Assembly: GCA_030682755.1 (NCBI GenBank)
Contig: JAUXNR010000334.1
Location: 1-12,825, forward strand
Reading direction: 5' to 3'
Source of the DNA: Flavobacterium sp.
Lineage (GTDB): Bacteria; Bacteroidota; Bacteroidia; Flavobacteriales; Flavobacteriaceae
DNA: 12,825 nucleotides
A program made the position numbers and the translations under genes. Shown in pieces: positions 6,774 to 12,825 of this stretch (within the stretch, counting starts at the first letter, position 1; each line of letters begins with the position of its first letter). Below the pieces are notes generated by a model. It searched no databases, had not been told where the DNA came from, and saw only the letters and a list, made by a program, of their open reading frames with translations.

Positions 6774-7868
6774 TTAAAAGTACTTAACTGGATTTGTATT
6801 TTCTTCTGATAAAATGATTGCAAAATTAGGAATTTTTTTGATAAGAAAATCAACAATATAATTTTTTGTGTAACGTTCGCTCTCATAATGCCCAATATCT
6901 GCTAAAAGTAGCTGATTTTCAGCCTCATAGAATTGATGGTATTTCAAATCTGCTGTTAAAAAAGCAGTTGCACCTTGTTTAATGGCTTGACCAATTGCAA
7001 AGCTTCCTGAACCCCCTAAAACCGCTACTTTTGAGATTTTTTTACCTAAAAAAGCACTGTGTCTTATGCTTTCACATTGCATTTTATCTTTCACAAGTTG
7101 TAAAAATTCCGACTCAGAAACTGGTGTTTCTAATTCTCCAATCATCCCTAAACCAATGTTTTGATGTTTGTTTTGTAGTTCATAAATTTCATAGGCCACC
7201 TCTTCATAACAATGATTTTGGAACAACGCTTTTAAAATTTTTGATTCTAAATGTTTTTCAAAAGTTACTTCGAGTTTTATTTCTTCATTTTCAACAAACT
7301 CAAAACGTTCGCCAATTTCCGGATTACTATTTTCATTACCCAAATAAGTGCCAATTCCTTTTGAATTAAAACTGCAATCTTCGTAGTTACCAATGGTTCC
7401 GGCTCCGGCTTCAAAAAGAGCATTTCTTAATTTTGTATGATTTTCAGGAATAGTATAGGTTACTAACTTTCGAATGTATTTTTCTTTTGGAACTAATATT
7501 TTTGTGTTTTTTAAACCTAAATGATTACAAATAATTTTATTCACTCCTTCTTTATGATTGTCCAAAGCAGTATGAACAGCATAAATGGCGATATCGTTTT
7601 TAATGGCTTTGATAATAACTCTTTCTACATAATTCTTACCCGTTATTTTTTTTAAACCTGAAAAAAGAATAGGGTGAAAACAAACCACCAAATTGCAATT
7701 TTTTGAAATGGCTTCATCCAAAACATTTTCTAAGGCATCATGACAAACCAAAATACCGTTGATTTCCTGATTCGGATTTCCGGTTAACAAACCGACATTG
7801 TCAAAATCTTCTGCATAAGCCAAAGGAGCTAACTCTTCTAAAACTTCAAGAATGTTGTTAAGTTTCAT
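6774..7868 (-). CDS. Nif3-like dinuclear metal centre protein (YqfO/YbgI family)
   Basis: This is a 364-residue member of the Nif3/DUF34 family, ring-forming proteins with a two-metal site. They are often annotated as GTP cyclohydrolase 1 type 2, but the true reaction is unsettled. The length matches the long YqfO type, with a middle domain of about 100 residues inserted between the two Nif3 halves (marked by GAGTIGNYEDCSF). The first half has EDFDNVGLLTG, ILVCHDALENVLDEA and CFHPILFSGLKKITG; the second has GGSGSFA and DIGHYESERYT. Visible metal ligands are His65, Asp103 (in HTALDN), His327 and Glu331. The first His of the family's HH pair is Phe64 here. The gene heads a minus-strand unit with the coiled-coil gene 3 bases downstream, and it diverges from lpxK across 64 bases. 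The family is certain; the function is not. Confidence 0.92.
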   Translation of the reverse strand: MKLNNILEVLEELAPLAYAEDFDNVGLLTGNPNQEINGILVCHDALENVLDEAISKNCNLVVCFHPILFSGLKKITGKNYVERVIIKAIKNDIAIYAVHTALDNHKEGVNKIICNHLGLKNTKILVPKEKYIRKLVTYTIPENHTKLRNALFEAGAGTIGNYEDCSFNSKGIGTYLGNENSNPEIGERFEFVENEEIKLEVTFEKHLESKILKALFQNHCYEEVAYEIYELQNKHQNIGLGMIGELETPVSESEFLQLVKDKMQCESIRHSAFLGKKISKVAVLGGSGSFAIGQAIKQGATAFLTADLKYHQFYEAENQLLLADIGHYESERYTKNYIVDFLIKKIPNFAIILSEENTNPVKYF

Positions 7869-7903
7869 TTTAATTGAATTGTGTGGTTTACATTAATTTC
7901 TTT

Positions 7904-7911
7904 CAAAGATA
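7904..7911 (-). promoter_or_regulatory. Possible -7 promoter element of the Nif3 / coiled-coil unit
   Basis: On the minus strand this reads TATCTTTG, a full match to TAnnTTTG, ending 35 bases before the Nif3 ATG in the 64-base divergent gap. The position suits a short untranslated leader. No good upstream TTG element is present, so confidence is moderate. Confidence 0.4.
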
Positions 7912-7932
7912 AAAATTACCTACTTTCGTAGT

Positions 7933-8967
7933 ATGATTTTAATTAGAAAATTACTCTTTCCATTCGCACTTTTATATGGTGTTATTACTGCCATCAGGAA
8001 TTTTCTATTTGATAAAGGTATTCTAAAATCGCATAGGTTTCAAATTCCTATAATTGCTGTTGGTAATTTATCCGTTGGTGGTACCGGAAAAACACCACAA
8101 ATTGAATACTTAATAAGAATGTTGCAGGAAAACTATCGTGTTGCCACTTTGAGTCGAGGATATAAACGTAAGTCGAAAGGGTTTCTTTTAGCAAATTCTA
8201 ATTCAACTGTTTCAGATTTAGGCGATGAATCGTTTCAATATTTCACCAAGTTTCCTTCATTGAAAGTAGCAGTAGATGCAAATAGGGTAAACGCTATAAA
8301 TCAATTACTTCAACTAGAGCAAAAACCGCAAGTGATTCTACTGGATGATGCTTTTCAACACCGTCATGTTCATGCCGGAAAATATATTTTACTTACTGCA
8401 TTTGATGACTTGTATGTGGATGATTTTATGTTGCCAACCGGAAATTTAAGGGAATTTGCCTCAAGTGCAAAAAGAGCAGAAATTATTATTGTAACAAAAT
8501 GTCCTTTAGTTTTATCCGAGACGGAAATGCATAGCATAAAATTAAAACTGAAACTAAAAAAACATCAGCAGTTGTTTTTTACTTCAATTGCCTATGCTGA
8601 TTTTGTTTGTTCTGAAAATGAAGAAATTGCAGTAGAAACAATAAAAAAGTTACCAAAATTATTGGTTGCCGGCATTGCAAAACCAAAACCATTTTATGAT
8701 TTTTTGTTAAATGAAAAGGATGATTACCTTACTTTTTCTGATCACCATGATTTTTCAAATTCTGATTTAGAAATAATTAAGGAAAAAGCAGGAGATAGAA
8801 TCATCATTACAACCGAAAAAGATTTTATGCGTTTGAAAGGTAAAATTCCTAAAGACAAATTATATTATCTTCCAATTAAAAGTACCTTTATCGAAAAGGA
8901 ATCTGAATTTATAAATATACTACTAAATTATGTGGAACAAAGTACAAGAAACCGTAAGTTATCTTAA
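7933..8967 (+). CDS. lpxK: Tetraacyldisaccharide 4'-kinase LpxK (lipid A synthesis)
   Basis: LpxK uses ATP to phosphorylate the 4' position of tetraacyldisaccharide-1-phosphate, giving lipid IVA, at the inner face of the inner membrane. The protein has 344 residues, normal for the family. Residues 1-25 are a hydrophobic and basic membrane-binding segment (ILIRKLLFPFALLYGVITAI). The Walker A loop is GNLSVGGTGKTP (about 43-54). LSRGYKRKSKGF, GDESFQYF and VDANRVNA follow. LLDDAFQHRHVH carries the Walker B-like Asp pair and catalytic-region His residues, and MLPTGNLREF and ITTEKDFMRL are family motifs further on. The start at ATG 7933 is right because the membrane segment follows it at once. The last 38 bases overlap the purine nucleoside phosphorylase start in another frame, so the two genes form one transcript. 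The gene shows that the organism makes lipid A and so has a Gram-negative outer membrane. Confidence 0.95.
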   Translation: MILIRKLLFPFALLYGVITAIRNFLFDKGILKSHRFQIPIIAVGNLSVGGTGKTPQIEYLIRMLQENYRVATLSRGYKRKSKGFLLANSNSTVSDLGDESFQYFTKFPSLKVAVDANRVNAINQLLQLEQKPQVILLDDAFQHRHVHAGKYILLTAFDDLYVDDFMLPTGNLREFASSAKRAEIIIVTKCPLVLSETEMHSIKLKLKLKKHQQLFFTSIAYADFVCSENEEIAVETIKKLPKLLVAGIAKPKPFYDFLLNEKDDYLTFSDHHDFSNSDLEIIKEKAGDRIIITTEKDFMRLKGKIPKDKLYYLPIKSTFIEKESEFINILLNYVEQSTRNRKLS

Positions 8968-9745
8968 AGAAAAAACAAATTACACACCTGAATTTGGGGT
9001 GATTTTAGGTTCAGGATTAGGTTCATTCACTCAAGATATGGTGATTGATCACACCATTCCGTATGCCGAAATACCAAATTTTCCAGTGTCAACTGTTCAA
9101 GGTCATAAAGGTGCTTTGGTTTTTGGAAAGATCGGTTCAAAACAAGTTGTTGCCATGCAAGGACGGTTTCATTTTTATGAAGGTTATGACATGCAAACAG
9201 TGACGTTTCCGGTTCGTGTGATGAAATATCTTGGCGTTTCCAAGCTTATTGTTTCTAATGCTTCGGGAGGTGTCAATTCAAATTATAAGGTTGGAGATAT
9301 TGTGGTCATTAAAGATCACATTAACTTGTTTCCCGATCATCCTTTACGCGGAAAAAACGACGAACGTTTTGGGCCACGATTTGTAAACATGAGCGAACCG
9401 TATTCCTTAGATTTAATGAAACAAGTAAAAGCGGTTGCAAATCAAAACCAAATTGAAGTGAAGGATGGTATTTATTTAGGATTGCAAGGGCCAACTTTTG
9501 AAACGTTGGCAGAATATAAAATGGTTAAGATTTTAGGTGCAGATTGTGTTGGAATGTCAACCGTTCCTGAAGTTATTGTTGCCAGACATATGAATGTGGA
9601 TTGCCTCGGAATTTCAGTGATTACAGATATGGGTGATGAAGAATCTATTCATGAAGTGAACCACAATGAAGTTTTGGAAGCAGCCAAAAAAGCAGAGCCA
9701 AAAGTTCGAACGTTGATAAAATTATTTATTGAAAATGCTATTTAA
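8930..9745 (+). CDS. Purine nucleoside phosphorylase, trimeric PNP/MTAP family
   Basis: This 271-residue cytosolic enzyme splits purine nucleosides with phosphate to give a free base and (deoxy)ribose-1-phosphate, for purine salvage. The phosphate loop is GVILGSGLG with Ser28, followed by QGRFHFYEGY (Arg79, His81), VSNASGGVN, and GPTFETLAEYKM with Glu191, which binds the base. GMSTVPEVIVARH is the family signature. The base-site motif, ITN in mammalian and Bacillus-type enzymes, is ITD here (Asp233), which may shift preference toward 6-amino purines such as adenosine. The ATG at 8930 is the only Met codon ahead of the essential GSGLG loop (the next Met is residue 37), so the 38-base overlap with lpxK is real rather than a start error. 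It is transcribed with lpxK and converges with the histidine kinase gene, 11 bases away. The family is certain; substrate range is inferred. Confidence 0.94.
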   Translation: MWNKVQETVSYLKEKTNYTPEFGVILGSGLGSFTQDMVIDHTIPYAEIPNFPVSTVQGHKGALVFGKIGSKQVVAMQGRFHFYEGYDMQTVTFPVRVMKYLGVSKLIVSNASGGVNSNYKVGDIVVIKDHINLFPDHPLRGKNDERFGPRFVNMSEPYSLDLMKQVKAVANQNQIEVKDGIYLGLQGPTFETLAEYKMVKILGADCVGMSTVPEVIVARHMNVDCLGISVITDMGDEESIHEVNHNEVLEAAKKAEPKVRTLIKLFIENAI

Positions 9746-9751
9746 ATGTAT

Positions 9752-9773
9752 AAAAACTAACTCAATTGTTGAG
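9752..9773 (-). terminator. Weak possible terminator of the histidine kinase gene
   Basis: On the minus strand, CTCAA and TTGAG (9773-9769 and 9765-9761) can pair around a CAA loop, followed by TTAG and five T (9756-9752). The hairpin overlaps the last codons, and the TAG stop lies within the following run. The stem is only 5 bp, so efficiency is doubtful. No better candidate exists in the 11-base convergent gap. Confidence 0.3.
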
Positions 9774-11928
9774 CAATCACCTTATAAAAATTATCAGGAT
9801 TAAATGGTTTTGTGATGACATCGTTCATTCCAAATGACAAAAGCATTTCTCTGTTTTCATTCAAAGAAATAGCTGTCAGTGCAATAATTGGAATCGATTT
9901 GTCAAACGTTCTGATTTGTTCTGTTGCTGTTGTTCCGTTTATTCCCGGAAGATGAACGTCCATAAGTACTAAATCATAGTTGTTTTTTTCAACTAAGGAG
10001 ATCGCTTCTTCACCATTGTCAACAATTTCACAAATCATTTCTTTGTTTTCAATCATTTTCTTGGTTATCATTTGATTGATTTTGTTGTCTTCAACAACTA
10101 AGACTTTTTTGTCAATAAATACAGTTGAATCATACTGTTTGACAACTTCCACAAAGGTTTGTTGGCCAATTTTAAAATCTATTTCAAAGGAAAAACTGGA
10201 ACCTACATTCACAGCACTTTTGAGTTTTATTTCACCGCCTAACAAGCTAACGAGTCTTTTTACAATGGCAAGACCCAAACCTGTTCCGCCATATTTTCTG
10301 TTGATTTCCACAGAGCCTTGTGAAAAACTTTCAAATACTGCTTCCTGATTTTCAGGAGGTATTCCAATCCCGGTATCACTAATGTCAAAAAATATTCGCG
10401 TTATGTCTTTATTTTCAGTTCCTGAAGGTCTGATTTTAGCAAAAACACTAACTGTTCCGTTTTTGGTGAATTTTAAAGCATTGTTAATTAAATTGATGAA
10501 GATTTGTGAGAGTTTTGTAGGATCGCCAATCAAATTTTCTGGAATATTTTCATCAATATCCAAAACAAAATCATTGTTGTTTTTACTCGCTAAGTCTTTG
10601 AAGGAGTTTTGTAAATCTTGTAAAAGTTGTTTGATGTTTACATTGATGTTTTCGATCTCAATGTTTTCACTTTCAACTCGGTTTATTTCTAAAATGTCAT
10701 TGATAAAATTCAATAAATAATCACCGGAAAATTTCAATGAAGTCAAATATTGTAATTGCGATTTTTTTGGTTTTTCCTCAATTAATAAATGGGTAATTCC
10801 GTTGATGGCATTCAAAGGGGTTCGCAACTCATGACTCACCGTTGATAAAAATTCTGATCTGGCTTTTGAAGCATTTTCTGCTTTTTCTTTTGCCAATTGC
10901 AATTCGGTGTTTTTATCTTGTAATAACTTATTGGTCTGACTTCTGATGATATTATTTTTATATAAAGATAAACTCAAAAGTGATAAAATTGAAATCAAAG
11001 CAATACTTAAAAGACTAATCAATTTTGAAAATTTTGTGGCTCTTAATTGTTCTTTATTTTCTCTGTCAAGTTGTTCAATTGTTTTTAAACGCTCTGTTTC
11101 TTTAAAACTCATAAAACCTTCTGCACCAACTTTTTTTTGATTGATGCTTAAAATACTGTCTTTGATGAGCAAGTGTTCCTTTAAAAAAGAATGCGATTTT
11201 GTGAGATCCATCAAGCGGTCATAACAATCACTCAAGGCTTTAAAAGCATTGGACTGTACTTCAAGATTGTCATATTTTTTTGCAAGTTCAACAGAACGAT
11301 TCAAATAATTAACAGCCAAATTAGCTCTAGAATTTTCCAATTCAATTATTCCTAAAATATAATAGGCTTCTGCTTTTGTTTTATAAGTGTCATCAATGTC
11401 TTGTTTTGCAATAATCGAATTTAATACGCTGGAAGCAAGTTGGTATTCGTTTTTTGCTTTATAAACTTTGCTTTTTTGTAAATGAATTAAATCTCTTGCT
11501 CCTTCAATGTTTAAATCGTTATAAATTTGTTCAGCATCTTTAAAATACTTCTCTGCTTTGGAGAATTCTTTTTTGCCAATATAACAAACTCCTAAATTAT
11601 AAAAGGAATAAGCCATGTTAGCAGTTGGTTCTAAGGTTTGATACAAACTGATACTTTTATTGAAAGTTTCAATAGCATCAGAATATCTTTTTAATTCTAA
11701 ATATACATTTCCTAATAAGGAATATGCATCAGCCTTGGCTTCTATATTTTTTGATAATTCTGCTTTTTCAATTGCAATTTGTAAATTTTCCAGAGTTAAA
11801 TTATAGTTGTTGTTTTTCAAGTTAAAATTTGCCAAATCCATATAATAGGAAGTGCTATCATTTATAGAATTGATTTGTGAAAATGTGGAAACTGATATAA
11901 ATAAAAAGTAGAAAAGTAATTGCTTCAT
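9757..11928 (-). CDS. TPR-containing hybrid sensor histidine kinase / response regulator
   Basis: This is a 723-residue membrane signalling protein. Residues 1-18 are a signal peptide (LLFYFLFISVSTFSQ). Residues 25 to about 265 form a series of TPR helices, typical for periplasmic sensing or protein contact in Bacteroidota kinases. A membrane segment lies at about 302-323 (KLISLLSIALISILSLLSLS), then a short coiled-coil linker leads to the HisKA domain with the H box FLSTVSHELRTPLN (His366). The ATPase domain has the N box (INLINNALKFT), DTGIGIP, FESFSQ and GGTGLGLAIV. The C-terminal receiver (about 607-723) has VVEDN, the phospho-acceptor Asp657 in LVLMDVHLPG, and Lys707 in ITKPF. All catalytic residues are present, so the protein should autophosphorylate and pass phosphate within itself and then to an unseen partner. 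No output domain or neighbouring regulator is present. It lies 35 bases downstream of gap on the same strand and could be co-transcribed with it. The stimulus is unknown. Confidence 0.94.
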   Translation of the reverse strand: MKQLLFYFLFISVSTFSQINSINDSTSYYMDLANFNLKNNNYNLTLENLQIAIEKAELSKNIEAKADAYSLLGNVYLELKRYSDAIETFNKSISLYQTLEPTANMAYSFYNLGVCYIGKKEFSKAEKYFKDAEQIYNDLNIEGARDLIHLQKSKVYKAKNEYQLASSVLNSIIAKQDIDDTYKTKAEAYYILGIIELENSRANLAVNYLNRSVELAKKYDNLEVQSNAFKALSDCYDRLMDLTKSHSFLKEHLLIKDSILSINQKKVGAEGFMSFKETERLKTIEQLDRENKEQLRATKFSKLISLLSIALISILSLLSLSLYKNNIIRSQTNKLLQDKNTELQLAKEKAENASKARSEFLSTVSHELRTPLNAINGITHLLIEEKPKKSQLQYLTSLKFSGDYLLNFINDILEINRVESENIEIENINVNIKQLLQDLQNSFKDLASKNNNDFVLDIDENIPENLIGDPTKLSQIFINLINNALKFTKNGTVSVFAKIRPSGTENKDITRIFFDISDTGIGIPPENQEAVFESFSQGSVEINRKYGGTGLGLAIVKRLVSLLGGEIKLKSAVNVGSSFSFEIDFKIGQQTFVEVVKQYDSTVFIDKKVLVVEDNKINQMITKKMIENKEMICEIVDNGEEAISLVEKNNYDLVLMDVHLPGINGTTATEQIRTFDKSIPIIALTAISLNENREMLLSFGMNDVITKPFNPDNFYKVIAQQLS

Positions 11929-11939
11929 ACTTTAAGAAT

Positions 11940-11963
11940 TTAACTTAAGGAGTTTAAAGTTAA
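11940..11963 (-). repeat. Inverted repeat filling the gap between gap and the histidine kinase gene
   Basis: TTAACTT (11940-11946) and AAGTTAA (11957-11963) form a perfect 7-bp inverted repeat with a 10-base spacer, inside the 35-base gap. The arms are AT-rich and no T run follows on the minus strand, so it does not look like a terminator. It may be an operator, a weak mRNA hairpin or chance in AT-rich DNA. Confidence 0.3.
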
Positions 11964-12825
11964 TTATTTATTTGAAATAAATTGGATTAAGTCAATAATT
12001 CTTGAAGAATATCCCGTTTCATTGTCATACCAACCAACAACTTTTACCATTTTGTCTATTACAGAAGTGAGTTGTGCATCAAAAAGACAAGAGTTTTGAT
12101 TGCCAATAATGTCAACAGATACAATAGGATCTTCAGTATATGCCAAAATACCTTTCAATTGATTTTCCGATGCATTTTTAAAAGCCAAGTTCAATTCTTC
12201 AATAGAAACAATTCTCTTGACATAACAAGTAATGTCTGTTAACGAACCATTTGCAACGGGCACCCGAATACCGCTTCCGCCAATTTTACCTGTCATTTCA
12301 GGAAAAATTTTAGTAAGTGCTTTTGCTGCTCCTGTTGTTGTAGGGACAATAGATTGTGCGGCTCCTCTGGCTCTTCGCAAGTCTTTGTGCGGCTGATCGT
12401 GTAAACTTTGATCCGTTGTATAAGAATGGACAGTGGTGATGTAAGCTTGTTCAATACCGCACAAATCATTGATAATTTGCATCATCGGTGCAGCATTATT
12501 GGTGGTACAACTCGCGTTTGAAATGATTGTTTCTGAACCGTCTAACTGCGATTCATTAACACCCATAACAATGGTTTTGATTGCATCATCTTCAGGAGGA
12601 GCTGAAAGAATTACTTTTTTTGCTCCCGCAGAAATATGTTGATAAGCTTCTTCGTAGGTTTTAAATTTTCCTGTGCTTTCAATCACAACATCTATGGACT
12701 GCCAATTTAAGTCTGAGATATTTTTTTTTCTGAAAAAAGAATATGATTTTCCATCTACAAAAATATGTTCTTCATCAAAAGTAATTTCGTTTGGCAAAAC
12801 GCCGTGAATGCTGTCATACTTCAGT
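11964..12825 (-). CDS. gap: Glyceraldehyde-3-phosphate dehydrogenase (type I), 5' end missing
   Basis: GAPDH oxidises glyceraldehyde-3-phosphate to 1,3-bisphosphoglycerate with NAD(P) in glycolysis, or the reverse in gluconeogenesis. The frame is open to the right edge and its first visible residues are LKYDSIHGV, a conserved GAPDH stretch, so the TTG at 12797 is an internal codon. About 286 residues are visible out of some 330; the N-terminal dinucleotide fold start is outside, so NAD versus NADP preference cannot be judged. The catalytic Cys is in SNASCTTN (codon 12507-12509), followed by HSYTTDQSLHDQPHKDLRRA, which holds the catalytic His, then GAAQSIVPTTTGAAKAL, GSGIRVPVANGSLTD and WYDNETGYSSRI near the end. 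NNAAP after ASCTT replaces the commoner NCLAP, which I take to be normal in this lineage. The histidine kinase gene follows after 35 bases. Confidence 0.96.
   Translation of the reverse strand, partial: LKYDSIHGVLPNEITFDEEHIFVDGKSYSFFRKKNISDLNWQSIDVVIESTGKFKTYEEAYQHISAGAKKVILSAPPEDDAIKTIVMGVNESQLDGSETIISNASCTTNNAAPMMQIINDLCGIEQAYITTVHSYTTDQSLHDQPHKDLRRARGAAQSIVPTTTGAAKALTKIFPEMTGKIGGSGIRVPVANGSLTDITCYVKRIVSIEELNLAFKNASENQLKGILAYTEDPIVSVDIIGNQNSCLFDAQLTSVIDKMVKVVGWYDNETGYSSRIIDLIQFISNK

Noticed and set aside
6995..7369. A 124-codon open frame on the plus strand opposite the Nif3 gene
   Set aside because: It is antisense to a conserved gene and gives a low-complexity Phe, Leu and His-rich product, typical of a shadow frame.
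7921..7928. TACTTTCG before lpxK as a promoter element
   Set aside because: It differs from TAnnTTTG at a core base, lies only 4 bases before the ATG, and has no TTG at a suitable distance.
12492..12521. NNAAP after the GAPDH active-site Cys as an abnormal site
   Set aside because: The catalytic Cys and His motifs are intact, and this variant fits what I recall of flavobacterial GAPDH, so it looks like normal lineage variation.
12795..12797. Minus-strand TTG at 12797 as the start of gap
   Set aside because: The residues before it (LKYDSIHGV) are conserved GAPDH sequence, so the gene continues beyond the window.

Overview
The window is a gene-dense, low-GC stretch that reads as the chromosome of a Bacteroidota species, most probably Flavobacteriaceae (Flavobacterium-like). 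The signs are a secreted subtilase with a type IX secretion (T9SS) sorting domain, a lipoprotein with acidic residues just after its lipid-attachment Cys, no Shine-Dalgarno sequences before the starts, several matches to the TAnnTTTG promoter element of this phylum, and house-keeping proteins whose sequences look flavobacterial. There are twelve protein genes, two cut by the window edges. I see no tRNA, rRNA, IS element, phage gene or CRISPR array, and no gap between genes reaches 100 bases.

Layout from left to right. Plus strand: the 3' part of ffh (SRP GTPase), a strong terminator, then folD (one-carbon metabolism). A two-way terminator separates folD from two minus-strand genes, an unrecognised lipoprotein and, upstream of it, an RluF-type 23S rRNA pseudouridine synthase. 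Divergent from the latter is a secreted S8 protease on the plus strand, which meets a minus-strand alpha/beta hydrolase tail to tail with one base between. The hydrolase lies last in a minus-strand series: Nif3-like metal protein, then a coiled-coil protein with a degenerate zinc ribbon, then a terminator that abuts the hydrolase start. Divergent from Nif3 is the overlapping plus-strand pair lpxK (lipid A 4'-kinase) and purine nucleoside phosphorylase. A minus-strand TPR hybrid histidine kinase and the 3' part of gap (GAPDH) close the window.

Most of this is core metabolism and maintenance: protein targeting, folate, rRNA modification, lipid A, purine salvage and glycolysis. I do not see a new multi-gene system. 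The most interesting signals are residue changes at functional positions in four otherwise well-formed proteins: all four Cys lost from the zinc ribbon, Glu in place of the catalytic Asp of the subtilase, Phe in place of one metal-binding His in the Nif3 protein, and Asp in place of the base-contacting Asn of the phosphorylase. The terminator that runs straight into the hydrolase start codon is also notable.
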